Assembly: GCF_014898155.1 (NCBI RefSeq) | Contig: NZ_CP062938.1 | Coordinates: forward strand, 372,001-436,000 | Source of the DNA: Bifidobacterium eulemuris | GTDB lineage: Bacteria; Actinomycetota; Actinomycetes; Actinomycetales; Bifidobacteriaceae | Reading direction: 5' to 3' | DNA: 64,000 nucleotides | Part shown: positions 16,707 to 25,938 of the stretch, in pieces | Numbering within the stretch: the first letter of the stretch is position 1 | Layout: the number at the start of each line of letters is the position of its first letter | Notes under the pieces: model-generated | What the model saw: only the letters and a program-made list of their open reading frames with translations | Databases searched by the model: none | Told to the model about the DNA's origin: nothing | Translations under genes and position numbers: made by a program

Positions 16707-18064
16707 CAGGACGACACGCCAGAATTCGGCGATTATCTGCGACATATGACACTGATGCGACTCTGCATAACGCCGACTCGACTCCACATGATGCCAGAGC
16801 TGCGCGCATGACGGTATTGCAGCGTGTATCGCAGAATGTGCGGGCGCATTGGCTGCGCATGCTCATCGCGCTTGTCTGCGCCGTATCGTTCGCGGCGTTC
16901 CTTGCTGGCCCGCTGCGCCGCGTCATGATCACAAGTCCCGATCTCGCCGCCATGTATGCGCTGCTGCTGGTTCTGCTCACCGTCAACATCGCGTTCCCCC
17001 GCGTGGCGGGAATCGGTATGGCTGTACTGTCGATGGTGTCCGTCGTGGTGTTCCTGAACGTCTACGAATCGCCGTTCTCGCTGGCCGAAGTGATACCGAT
17101 ACTCGTGGCCTATCTGATGGGGTCGCTGGCGTATTCGGCCACGATCGGCATCTCGCTACCGTGCTGTGTGATGGTGTGCTTATCCTATGTGCTGCCTCAT
17201 CGTTACCTCATACCGATGGCGGGTCTGTTGGTGCCGGACATCGGCTGTGTGCTCGAATGCATCGCGGCCTTCGCCTTGGGTTACGCGCTTCGATTGCAGA
17301 CACAGCTGAAAAACCAGCAGACGCAGGAGAACGAACTGCTGCGTCTGCGAGCGCAATCCGAAAAACTGAATCGCATGAGGACTCGTGTGAATCTGCAACG
17401 CTTGATCCATGACTCCATCGCCGGTGATCTCTCCTATATCGCATTGATCACCAGACCCCACGCCGGTCAGCCGGTGGACGCGGACCGCATCGAGACGGTC
17501 CATCACCATGCCGTCGCGGCACTGACCCATACCCGTCAAGCCATCGCCATGCTCAGCGACGAGACGCCGCTTGTCGACGGTACGGTTGAATATCCCGCTT
17601 TGCCAAATCCCGTTATGCCCGACACGGTTATGCAGCAATCTGGGGCCGTACCTGCCGATTTGGCGAAGATGATCGCGCAATGCGATGCCGATCTGCGGAG
17701 GTTGGGGATGGACGGCGGAACGACCGTGCTGACCGCACCCGACTTCACACTCGGACAGGATTCCGAAAGCCTTGCTCGATGGGATACTGTGATGTCGCTG
17801 ATGCACGAGATATACGCCAACATCGTGACGCACGGCCAGTTGGATGGGGTCTATGCCGTCCAAATCCGCCTGGTCAACGGCGAGGCGCGCATCCATGCGG
17901 AGAACGAGACGGGTGAGAGCACGTCGATGTCGCCCATTCTCGGATCGGGAACGGGCCTTGCCCGCCAACGCCGACGCATCGAGCAGGCCCACGGCTCGCT
18001 CGATATCTTCACGCAGGACGGACGTTTCTCGCTTTTCGCGGAGATTCCCCTCGTCATCCAGTGA
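16703..18064 (+). CDS. Sensor histidine kinase (HisKA_3 type), module B
   Basis: A 453-residue kinase with about six N-terminal membrane segments and very short loops. A coiled-coil linker (about 190-225) leads into the phospho-acceptor motif LIHDSIAGDLSYI, an N-box EIYANIVTHG and a G-box GSGTGLARQRRRIEQAHG. An internal ATG at 16808 (MTVLQRV) could be the true start because the first 35 residues are polar and unlike the family. It is translationally coupled to the regulator upstream. Confidence 0.88.
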   Translation: MTGRHARIRRLSATYDTDATLHNADSTPHDARAARMTVLQRVSQNVRAHWLRMLIALVCAVSFAAFLAGPLRRVMITSPDLAAMYALLLVLLTVNIAFPRVAGIGMAVLSMVSVVVFLNVYESPFSLAEVIPILVAYLMGSLAYSATIGISLPCCVMVCLSYVLPHRYLIPMAGLLVPDIGCVLECIAAFALGYALRLQTQLKNQQTQENELLRLRAQSEKLNRMRTRVNLQRLIHDSIAGDLSYIALITRPHAGQPVDADRIETVHHHAVAALTHTRQAIAMLSDETPLVDGTVEYPALPNPVMPDTVMQQSGAVPADLAKMIAQCDADLRRLGMDGGTTVLTAPDFTLGQDSESLARWDTVMSLMHEIYANIVTHGQLDGVYAVQIRLVNGEARIHAENETGESTSMSPILGSGTGLARQRRRIEQAHGSLDIFTQDGRFSLFAEIPLVIQ

Positions 18065-18106
18065 TTGCATGAAGACATCCGGTCGTGCGAAAGAAGAATA
18101 TGACTA

Positions 18107-18120
18107 TAGACAAACGTCTA
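18107..18120 (+). promoter_or_regulatory. Palindrome TAGAC-N4-GTCTA, operator candidate 1 of module B
   Basis: TAGACAAACGTCTA, extended by one matching A/T pair on each side. It lies in the 159-base gap between the kinase and the adaptor gene. A further half-site GTCTA follows at 18124-18128 and a possible -10 box TAGACT is at 18161-18166. The same site, inverted, recurs at 21100-21113 before the lipoprotein. Confidence 0.65.
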
Positions 18121-18223
18121 TGCGTCTAGCCCGCCATTAACTGAAGCTTCGTCATATCTCTAGACTGTTAAAGCATTGTTGTTTGCGGGTCTGCGCGACA
18201 AATGTGAAGTGAGGAGATGCACG

Positions 18224-19294
18224 ATGAAGCAACATCAGGGAAACCATCATTATGGTGCACAAATCCTCGTATGGTCGTTAATGTCAGCGATCATTGCCGT
18301 ATCAGTTACTGTAGAAGCTTGCGCTCTCTGGTTGCCTGATCGAACCCCAAATGTGCTGTCTGAAGCAAAAATCATCGCAAGTGCGCCAACAAGTGTGCAA
18401 GATTATTCGGGAAACCAGCCAGTTACGGTAGTTCCTACCGTATCAGCATCGCAAACTCTACTCAGCAATGTCTCGGGGATAGTGACCGCTGACCAGTCCG
18501 GACAGGGACTTGTCTCCGGAAAAGCAGCATTTGCTGTGAACGGTCGTGCCATCATAGCGTTATCCACGTCCACGCCTTTGTACCGAAATCTAAAAATAGG
18601 CGACAGTGGTGAGGACGTGCGTGCCGTAAATAACGAGCTCAATCGTTTGGGATACAACTCCCAGCCTGAATCAGACCTATTTCAGTGGTCAACATCTGAC
18701 GGCTGGCGACAGCTAATGTGGGATAACGGCAACGAATCCAACGGGGAATTATTTATTGCCGATACCCTATGGATTCCCAATACTACCGTTGCGGTTGATG
18801 CTTGGACGGCTAGGCAGGGAACTCAGACCACTGCTGGTAGCCAAGTCGGAGAGGTTCCAGGCCTTATCACCGCTCTTACCGTTAAAAACGGACAGCCTTC
18901 GCAACAGGATAGAACACTCACTGTGGCCAAGTTAACCGCTACGTTGCCAGCCGGTACTACAACAATTACAGATCCTGTTTTTCTACAGCAATTCACAAAT
19001 TCCGAAGAAGTCACATCTTTGAGTCCCGAAAGTCTAACAGCTGGTCTCAGCGCGACATTATCGTTATCAAAACCGTTGCTGGTGTTGAGAGTGCCGGCAG
19101 GAGCGGTATTCGATGTGAATGGGCAGTATGGGTGCATCGCTCCGGCGTCAGGTAAAGACAAAGGGAAACCGATACGTATGGATATCGTTGGAAATGAATT
19201 AGGGGTCAGCCTACTCAAATCGGAGCAGGTCGATATACAGCAAATCCGAACAGTGATGCTAGGGGAAACGCTTAGCGGCCTTGTCTGCAAATAA
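18224..19294 (+). CDS. Membrane-fusion/adaptor protein with degenerate peptidoglycan-binding region, module B
   Basis: A 356-residue paralogue of the module A adaptor. One N-terminal membrane helix (about 12-38) is followed by an extracellular region with LYRNLKIGDSGEDVRAVNNEL and LGYN, matching the start of a PG_binding_1 domain; the second half of the domain is weaker than in module A. ATG 18224 is preceded by GAGGAG; an upstream TTG start in the same frame lacks support. Base composition from here to about 22 kb is visibly more AT-rich than in flanking genes. Confidence 0.78.
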   Translation: MKQHQGNHHYGAQILVWSLMSAIIAVSVTVEACALWLPDRTPNVLSEAKIIASAPTSVQDYSGNQPVTVVPTVSASQTLLSNVSGIVTADQSGQGLVSGKAAFAVNGRAIIALSTSTPLYRNLKIGDSGEDVRAVNNELNRLGYNSQPESDLFQWSTSDGWRQLMWDNGNESNGELFIADTLWIPNTTVAVDAWTARQGTQTTAGSQVGEVPGLITALTVKNGQPSQQDRTLTVAKLTATLPAGTTTITDPVFLQQFTNSEEVTSLSPESLTAGLSATLSLSKPLLVLRVPAGAVFDVNGQYGCIAPASGKDKGKPIRMDIVGNELGVSLLKSEQVDIQQIRTVMLGETLSGLVCK

Positions 19295-19322
19295 CACGGT
19301 TTCCAACAGAACAGTGACAGTC

Positions 19323-19958
19323 ATGACAGTACGACGCATTCAGATAAATGATTTGGCTCATAAATTCCCCACTACGGATTTACTCTTTGAGCACTTAAAC
19401 TTCACCGCTGATCAAGGGCAGACAGTGGCTGTATGCGGCCCCAGCGGATCAGGGAAAAGTACTTTGCTATCAATTCTTGCCGGATGGGAGCAACCATATG
19501 CAGGCAAAGTGGAAAAACAAGGGATTCAGCGAATCAGATGGGTATTCCAGAACCCATATGGGGTATCAGGACGCACTGCGCTAGATCATGTAGTGTTTCC
19601 TCTCCTGGCTCAGGGAATGATGCGGTGTGAGGCAGAGTCCAAGGCTGTAGAAGCCATGTCTCTGTTCGATTTGGAATATGCTGCGCAACGACGATTCTCT
19701 GAGTTGTCAGGCGGAGAAGCTCAACGACTTATGTTGGCACGTGCTGTATGTTCGCAACCCGACCTGCTACTTGTGGATGAGCCCACCGCGCAATTGGATA
19801 TGCGCACTGCGCACACCGTAAGTCGTGTATTAGGTCATCTCGCCGGACAGGGAATGATTGTAATGATCGCCACCCATGATCCTTCAACTCGCGACGCATG
19901 CAGCCGTGTCATCGACCTGTCCGTTTATGAACCTTTGCAACGCAGGGAACAATCATGA
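19323..19958 (+). CDS. ABC transporter ATP-binding protein, module B
   Basis: A 211-residue ATPase with Walker A GPSGSGKST, Q-loop WVFQNPYG, signature LSGGEAQRLML, Walker B LLLVDEPTAQL and switch His in ATHDPST. The start at 19323 gives the same length as the module A protein; upstream TTG or GTG codons are possible, and no clear ribosome site is seen. It overlaps the permease gene by four bases. Confidence 0.92.
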   Translation: MTVRRIQINDLAHKFPTTDLLFEHLNFTADQGQTVAVCGPSGSGKSTLLSILAGWEQPYAGKVEKQGIQRIRWVFQNPYGVSGRTALDHVVFPLLAQGMMRCEAESKAVEAMSLFDLEYAAQRRFSELSGGEAQRLMLARAVCSQPDLLLVDEPTAQLDMRTAHTVSRVLGHLAGQGMIVMIATHDPSTRDACSRVIDLSVYEPLQRREQS

Positions 19959-21037
19959 AGCTCCGTTCCATTTGCTCTGAAGCAATACGCAATATCTCTT
20001 CTGGCACAACTCATGCTTTCATCCTGATGCTGGCAATTCTGTCGGTAAGCACCCTATTAGGCGGATATGAAGCCGTCTCCGTCGTTGGCTTGGAACAAGA
20101 GGCTTTTGCACGTATTCATGCGAAAGCCGATGTGATGACATTCGTCAGTGAAAACGTAGATGGCGAGGCCTGCGATCGACTGATCGAAGCAGAGAATGGC
20201 CCATCCGTCGCAGGAGCCGTACGCGACGGACCGCAGGTCACTCCATTGTCAACACCAGGGAAAGATCTCAGCTCCTACGAAGTCACTCCCGGCTTGGTTC
20301 CACTGTTGATGAATAATGCCTCCACCGCAGCTGGAGATATCTCTGGTATTTGGGTGTCATCCTCCGTATCGCAGGACTTCGGTTTGATACCTGGCAGTAT
20401 CTTGGAAACCGATCATGGGGACACGAAAATCGCAAACATATTCGAGTGGCCGAATGATGGACGGGATACACGTTTCGCCTATGCGCTAATCGTTCCTTCT
20501 TCTTCGACCCAAGGATGGTATGACGAGTGTTGGGCAAAAACATGGCCCGATAATGATGGCCTGAAATCCTTGCTCTATTCCACTGGAGTACCGACAGGGA
20601 ATATCGAAGCCCGAGTAGGGGTCACAAAATTGAATAAAGGATTCGATTCTCATTATTCCGCCTATGCAACATACTCCACTCGAATCACACGTTTTGCGCC
20701 GTGGCTTGGTTGTGCCGTCGGAATATTCATAGGAGTGTTCGCGGTACTTCGCAGACGACTTGAATATGCAGGTGCGCTTCATTGCGGACAACGCAAGCAC
20801 GCGCAACTTCTAGGAATGCTTTTGGAGACATGCACGTGGGCGGGATTGGGCGCAACATGTTCAATCAGCATCATCGTGGCATATTGCGCACGATTCGCTT
20901 GTACCGATACAACAGCAGTGATATGTGGCGCAATACGTTCGCCAATCGCAACGTTCTGTGGCGCTCTTTTTGGTGTGTTCACAGCTGGATTGTTTATCAG
21001 GGAATCACAGTTGTTCCGATTCTTCAAACAACGTTAG
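19955..21037 (+). CDS. FtsX/MacB-like ABC permease, module B
   Basis: A 360-residue paralogue of the module A permease. It has an N-terminal membrane segment, an extracellular domain of about 200 residues with conserved segments (VTPGLVPLL, GDTKIANIFEWPNDGRDTRFAYA, WYDECWAKTWP matching VTDGLLDVV, GEIRVAGVYDWAEDGRDSRIGYA and FDECWASVWP in module A), and three C-terminal membrane segments. The DGRD and ECWA signatures are shared and may define this permease subgroup. Confidence 0.85.
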   Translation: MKLRSICSEAIRNISSGTTHAFILMLAILSVSTLLGGYEAVSVVGLEQEAFARIHAKADVMTFVSENVDGEACDRLIEAENGPSVAGAVRDGPQVTPLSTPGKDLSSYEVTPGLVPLLMNNASTAAGDISGIWVSSSVSQDFGLIPGSILETDHGDTKIANIFEWPNDGRDTRFAYALIVPSSSTQGWYDECWAKTWPDNDGLKSLLYSTGVPTGNIEARVGVTKLNKGFDSHYSAYATYSTRITRFAPWLGCAVGIFIGVFAVLRRRLEYAGALHCGQRKHAQLLGMLLETCTWAGLGATCSISIIVAYCARFACTDTTAVICGAIRSPIATFCGALFGVFTAGLFIRESQLFRFFKQR

Positions 21038-21084
21038 GACGGTCTCCCTATAGGCTTTACCTTTCAAATTTGTCCTTGTTATGC

Positions 21085-21129
21085 GCGGTGCCATGCCTAT
21101 AGACGTTTGTCTACGAGGCATGGCACCGC
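21085..21129. promoter_or_regulatory. Nested palindrome with operator candidate 2 of module B
   Basis: The outer arms GCGGTGCCATGCC (21085-21097) and GGCATGGCACCGC (21117-21129) are a perfect 13-bp inverted repeat. The loop between them holds TAGACGTTTGTCTA (21100-21113), the same TAGAC-N4-GTCTA site as at 18107. There is no T run, so it is not a clear terminator. It lies between the permease and the lipoprotein gene. Confidence 0.65.
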
Positions 21130-21248
21130 ACTTGCTCCGCGCAAAGCGCCCTGCTTATCGTTTTTGATACATCAAGCAAAGAAGCTGTACAGATTTAAAG
21201 GACGAAGCCGTCTTTTCCGAATCATTTATGACAGGGAGACAAGCGACC

Positions 21249-22019
21249 ATGATTCCACGAAAAAAGTATCGGAAAGCACATCATATTGTGGCAATCGCTG
21301 TATGCGTCTCGCTGCTGATGGTGTCATCGTCTTGCGGAAACACTGTATCCGAGACAAAAAACGGCAACACAACTGCGCAATCCGACGACATAGGACGCAT
21401 GATGAGTGATGGCGTTGGCGAAAAGGCGGCATCGTCCTTATCTGAATATATCGATCAATCCATTCGAATGGTCGAGTCCAGCCAACAACTGAAGGAATTC
21501 GATCCTTCCGGCGACGCTTCGCGGCGAATACTGAAAGTACTTGAACGGGCCAAATCTCAAGGAGGCGTCTCCGTATCAGATTACGAGTCGGTCTGGGCCG
21601 ATTACAAGCAGTGCATGGTGGATCGAGGATATGAGGATATCAAACTCATCAAAGAGTCTAACGGAATATACAAGGAGGCACCGCACCGCGCAGGAACCGA
21701 AGAACAAAACGCTCGCTACGGACAAGACATGCTTGAATGTGGAACACTCACATACGCGACAATCGCCGACGTGTACAAGATGCAGATCGGTAATCCGAAT
21801 CTGTATAAAAACCAATACGAGGGCGCACTGGACTGCCTTCGCCGCAATGATGTGGCGCCAAAAGGCTACACCATGGATGATTTCCGATTCGACCTGTACG
21901 AAGCTGCTTCCAAGGATGAACTGAAGCTCGACATCTACAAGCCAGAAGCGTCCCAATGTCTGGTGGCGAACGATATCACCGTCTTCAGCGAAGATAGCGT
22001 GACCGAGGAACTCTGGTAG
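21249..22019 (+). CDS. Four-cysteine lipoprotein, module B (unknown family)
   Basis: A 256-residue lipoprotein with signal peptide and lipobox VSSSC. Four more cysteines (YKQCMV, LECGTL, LDCLRR, SQCLVA) align with those of the module A lipoprotein, and the motifs SDYES..YKQCM..GY and NPNLYK match DYEQA..YVRCM..GY and NPDRYK there. ATG 21249 follows GGGAG; an ATG at 21228 is the alternative. It has its own promoter region with an operator, and 19 bases separate it from the solute-binding-like gene. Confidence 0.75.
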   Translation: MIPRKKYRKAHHIVAIAVCVSLLMVSSSCGNTVSETKNGNTTAQSDDIGRMMSDGVGEKAASSLSEYIDQSIRMVESSQQLKEFDPSGDASRRILKVLERAKSQGGVSVSDYESVWADYKQCMVDRGYEDIKLIKESNGIYKEAPHRAGTEEQNARYGQDMLECGTLTYATIADVYKMQIGNPNLYKNQYEGALDCLRRNDVAPKGYTMDDFRFDLYEAASKDELKLDIYKPEASQCLVANDITVFSEDSVTEELW

Positions 22020-22038
22020 ATGAAGAAAGGCAATCACG

Positions 22039-23796
22039 ATGGCCAAGACATTGACGGGACGTGGCGTTCGCGTACTCCTGTGCATCATATGCTCCTTGGC
22101 TGTCATAGCGAACGGCATCGGATGGTGGCTTCAGCAGGCAACCCGGGATGCCGCTCCGCTGGTGGTCGTCTACGCGCATGAGAAAGGGCAGCAGTCCGCG
22201 GCGGGCAGCCATTGGGCACGACTGGTATCCTCCGCATGCGACTGCGACATCGTCTGGCGCGATGTGACGCCGGACAGTACAGAGTCCAGGGCCGTATATG
22301 GTTTGGCCAGTTATCAAGGCAACCCCGAACTGGACGGCTTGTCGGTTCCCGACGTATTCGTCTCATTCAGCCAGGTGACCGGACCGGACACCATCGCCCG
22401 TGGATACGCCGACGACTATCTCGATTTTCACCGATATCTCGATCGCATGCCGAATGTGACTCGGTACTTCGCGGAGGTTCCCCAGGCGTTCGTCGCCGCG
22501 CAGCGAGGCGACAGATCAATCCGTTCCATCCCGGGGGACTCCGGCGAGGACTATGACGGGTCCATGGCGCATATGTTCATCAACCGAGCTTGGTTGGAAC
22601 GGCTGGGACTGGACGTTCCAACCACATGGGACCAGCTGACCGACGTGCTGAGGGCTTTCCGTGACGGCGATCCCAACGGCAACGGCGAGGCGGACGAGAT
22701 CCCATTCGCCATCAGGCCCACCGAGAACAACGATCCTGGTGGCACCGAGACGTTCGAGCCCGACGGATGGCAGCTGTTGCTGAACTCCACCGGCACGCCC
22801 ACTCAACTCAACGAACAGGCCGGGCAGAACCTGTTCGCAGGCATGGATTCGTCCGTAAAGGACATCTCCGCATCCAACGCCGTACGGAGGGTGGGTGATT
22901 ACCTCGCCGATCTCGCGTCCGAAGGACTGGTTCCCTCGGAATCGTTCGCAAGATCATACGCGCTGAAACAAGCTAACGAGGCGATGCGCGAGGCCATGCA
23001 GTCGGACGGGGGAGGGGTTCCCTCCGATTCCGGCGGCGCAGGCTCGTCAACGCTTGTCGGTTCCACATTCGTTGGCACCACATTCGCCGAATACGAATCC
23101 CAATTATCCGCGCCGATTCCGTTGGTGGGAGTGGCGTTCGCCTTCGACGCTTCGGCATTCGAACCCAACGAAGACCAGTACGAGTCCATCTCCATTCCCG
23201 CCGAGCGTGATGGTGTCCAACCCACCTGGGACCGCAGCGGCCGTGTGCGTTTCAATCTCAATGGCGTATCGGTGAGGGCGAATACCCGGCATAGGGATGA
23301 CGCGTTGCGGGTCGTGGACGCGCTGTTCGACGAATCGGTTTCCCTCGCCCAATTCTATGGGGAGGAGGCCGTCGACATCACGCATGAGGACGGCCGGACC
23401 ATGGTGAGCGTGCAGGGGGACGGCACGTATCCGCTCGGATATGGACGCGCGTTCGTCGGTTGGATTCGCCCTGGAACCATCATCGTGGGGGACAAACCCC
23501 GCGAGCGCTATGTGGCGGCCGACAAGCCGTATCGGGAAATCTATCGTCGCATGGGGGCGGACGGCGTATTCCCCATGGGCATGTATCTGCCCGCGACAAG
23601 TGGCACCGGCATCGGGAGCGTCACAGACCAGTGGCTGGCCGAACAGGTATGCAATGCATCGGTTCCATATGATCGTGATAAGGCCTGGAACGCATACGTC
23701 CGTGCACAATCGGAGGATTCCGCACGCGCCGGCCAGAGGCGGGAATGGCAGAGGGAATACGATCGCTACATGGAGCGGGACAAGACTCTGCGTTAG
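22039..23796 (+). CDS. Extracellular solute-binding-like protein with N-terminal membrane anchor
   Basis: A 585-residue protein with one N-terminal hydrophobic segment (about 10-30) and a long extracellular part. The stretch DPNGNGEADEIPF is the calcium-loop-like signature of LplA-type (family 1) solute-binding proteins of ABC importers, and WLERLGLDVPTTWDQL is also typical of the fold. There is no lipobox cysteine at the cleavage point, and no importer permease is adjacent. A low-complexity Gly/Ser insert lies at about 321-345. It probably works with the module B lipoprotein, perhaps as a ligand-sensing partner; this is inferred from gene order. Confidence 0.7.
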   Translation: MAKTLTGRGVRVLLCIICSLAVIANGIGWWLQQATRDAAPLVVVYAHEKGQQSAAGSHWARLVSSACDCDIVWRDVTPDSTESRAVYGLASYQGNPELDGLSVPDVFVSFSQVTGPDTIARGYADDYLDFHRYLDRMPNVTRYFAEVPQAFVAAQRGDRSIRSIPGDSGEDYDGSMAHMFINRAWLERLGLDVPTTWDQLTDVLRAFRDGDPNGNGEADEIPFAIRPTENNDPGGTETFEPDGWQLLLNSTGTPTQLNEQAGQNLFAGMDSSVKDISASNAVRRVGDYLADLASEGLVPSESFARSYALKQANEAMREAMQSDGGGVPSDSGGAGSSTLVGSTFVGTTFAEYESQLSAPIPLVGVAFAFDASAFEPNEDQYESISIPAERDGVQPTWDRSGRVRFNLNGVSVRANTRHRDDALRVVDALFDESVSLAQFYGEEAVDITHEDGRTMVSVQGDGTYPLGYGRAFVGWIRPGTIIVGDKPRERYVAADKPYREIYRRMGADGVFPMGMYLPATSGTGIGSVTDQWLAEQVCNASVPYDRDKAWNAYVRAQSEDSARAGQRREWQREYDRYMERDKTLR

Positions 23797-23898
23797 GACC
23801 ATGCGGATGTCTTCCCGCGCCTCTATCGTGTCCTCTGTTGCATATAACCAGTCCAGGTCTGTTTTAGTAACGCGGACCCCGAAAGATAGGACATTATC

Positions 23899-25932
23899 AT
23901 GGCTGCAAGCCCCATCTCCATTACGGTCAACGGCGAAGCGAAGGAGGTGGAGGCAACCACCACCGGCACCGAGCTGTTCGCGGACGACAAGAACATCATC
24001 GCCGTGCGTCTCAACGGCGAACTGCGCGACCTCTACACTCCGCTGAGCGACGGCGACACGGTCGAAGCCGTGGCCCTCGACTCCGAGGACGGTCTGAACA
24101 TCATGCGCCACTCGGCCACGCACGTCATGGCGCAGGCCGTGCAGGAGATCTACCCGAACGCCAAGCTGGGCGTCGGACCGGTTATCGAGAACGGCTTCTA
24201 CTACGACTTCGACGTGGACACGCCCTTCACTCCGGAGGATCTCAAGGACATCGAGAAGCGCATGCAGCGCATCATCAAATCCTCCCAGTCGTTCCGCCGC
24301 CGCGTGGTGACCGAGGAAGAGGCTCTGGCCGAGGAGGCCGACCAGCCGTACAAGATCGAGCTCATCAACGACAAGCAGGCGCATCTCGACCCCGAGGCCG
24401 CCACCGAAATCGATGAGAAGGAGCTGAGCTTCTACGACAACGTGGACCGCGACGGCAATGTGGTGTGGAAGGACCTGTGCCGCGGCCCCCACCTGCCGAA
24501 CACCCGTTTCATCAAGGCGTTCAAGATCGAGCGTTCCGCCGCGGCCTACTGGCGCGGCAGCGAGAAGAACCCGATGCTGCAGCGCATCTACGGCGTGGCG
24601 TTCTTCACCAAGGATGATCTGAAGGCCTACCAGACCCGTCTCGAGGAGGCCGCCAAGCGCGACCACCGCAAGCTCGGCGCGTCCATGGACCTGTTCTCCT
24701 TCCCGGACGACATCGGTCCCGGTCTGGCCGTGTTCCACCCCAAGGGCGCCGCGATCATCAACGCCATGGAGGACTACTCGCGCGAGATGCACCGCAAGCA
24801 CCACTACAGCTTCGTGCAGACCCCGCACATCACCAAGGGTGGCCTGTACGAGACCTCCGGCCACCTGCACTGGTACAAGGACGGCATGTATCCGGCCATG
24901 CACCTCGACGAGGAGCGCGACGCGGAAGGCAACATCACCAAGCCGGGCGCGGACTACTACCTGAAGCCCATGAACTGCCCGATGCACAACCTGATCTTCA
25001 AGGCGCGCCAGCGTTCCTACCGCGAGCTGCCGCTGCGCCTGTTCGAGTTCGGCACCGTGTACCGCTACGAGAAGTCGGGCGAGGTGCACGGCCTGACCCG
25101 CGTGCGCGGCCTGACGCAGGACGATTCCCACATCTACTGCACCCGCGAGCAGATGAAGGACGAGCTGGCCAACCTGCTCACCTTCGTGCTGAATCTGCTC
25201 AAGGACTTCGGCCTGACCGACTTCTATCTGGAGCTGAGCACCAAGGACGAGCACAAGTACGTCGGCTCCGACGAGATCTGGGAGGAGGCCACCAACACGT
25301 TGCGCGAGGTGGCCGAGGCTTCCCATCTCGACCTCGTGGCCGATCCGGGCGGCGCCGCGTTCTACGGTCCGAAGATCTCCGTGCAGGCCCGCGACGCGAT
25401 CGGCCGCACCTGGCAGGTCTCGACCATCCAGCTCGACTTCAACCTGCCAGAGCGCTTCGACCTCGAATACATCGCGGCCGACGGCACGCACCAGCGTCCG
25501 GTGATGATCCACCGCGCTCTGTTCGGTTCCATAGAACGTTTCTTCGCCGTGCTGCTCGAACACTATGCGGGCGCGTTCCCGGCGTGGCTCGCCCCCGTGC
25601 AGGTGCTCGGCGTGCCGGTGACGGACGAGGTCGCGCCGCATCTGGCCGGTTTCGTCAAGTCCCTCGAGGACGAGATGGTGCGCTGCGAGGTGGATTACTC
25701 CGCCGATCGCTTCGGCAAGAAAATCCGCAACGCATCCAAGTCCAAGGTGCCGTTCATCCTCATCGTGGGCGACGAGGACATGACCAACAACGCGGTGAGC
25801 TTCCGCTTCCGCGACGGCAGCCAGCTCAACGGCGTGCCGGTGGACGAGGCCCGCGCCAAGATCCTCAAGGTGATCGCCAAGCGCGTGCAGGTCAACTCCG
25901 CCGACGATTTCACCGCCGCCACCGCGGAATAA
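23899..25932 (+). CDS. thrS: Threonyl-tRNA synthetase
   Basis: A 677-residue class II synthetase that charges tRNA-Thr. It has a TGS domain (1-65), an editing domain with [11 protein letters not shown], and a catalytic core with NCPMHN and motif 2 [20 protein letters not shown]; the anticodon-binding domain is at the C terminus. No T-box leader is visible in the 102 bases upstream. Confidence 0.97.
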   Translation: MAASPISITVNGEAKEVEATTTGTELFADDKNIIAVRLNGELRDLYTPLSDGDTVEAVALDSEDGLNIMRHSATHVMAQAVQEIYPNAKLGVGPVIENGFYYDFDVDTPFTPEDLKDIEKRMQRIIKSSQSFRRRVVTEEEALAEEADQPYKIELINDKQAHLDPEAATEIDEKELSFYDNVDRDGNVVWKDLCRGPHLPNTRFIKAFKIERSAAAYWRGSEKNPMLQRIYGVAFFTKDDLKAYQTRLEEAAKRDHRKLGASMDLFSFPDDIGPGLAVFHPKGAAIINAMEDYSREMHRKHHYSFVQTPHITKGGLYETSGHLHWYKDGMYPAMHLDEERDAEGNITKPGADYYLKPMNCPMHNLIFKARQRSYRELPLRLFEFGTVYRYEKSGEVHGLTRVRGLTQDDSHIYCTREQMKDELANLLTFVLNLLKDFGLTDFYLELSTKDEHKYVGSDEIWEEATNTLREVAEASHLDLVADPGGAAFYGPKISVQARDAIGRTWQVSTIQLDFNLPERFDLEYIAADGTHQRPVMIHRALFGSIERFFAVLLEHYAGAFPAWLAPVQVLGVPVTDEVAPHLAGFVKSLEDEMVRCEVDYSADRFGKKIRNASKSKVPFILIVGDEDMTNNAVSFRFRDGSQLNGVPVDEARAKILKVIAKRVQVNSADDFTAATAE

Positions 25933-25938
25933 ACACCC

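Noticed and set aside
15930..22020. Genomic island integrated at tRNA-Gly
   Set aside because: No integrase and no partial copy of the tRNA 3' end were found at the far side of module B.
23797..23898. T-box riboswitch upstream of thrS
   Set aside because: The gap is only 102 bases and shows neither a T-box sequence nor an antiterminator/terminator pair.
23104..25641. 845-codon leftward frame
   Set aside because: It runs antisense to thrS and the solute-binding-like gene and is His/Val/Gly-rich, a typical shadow of high-GC coding DNA.
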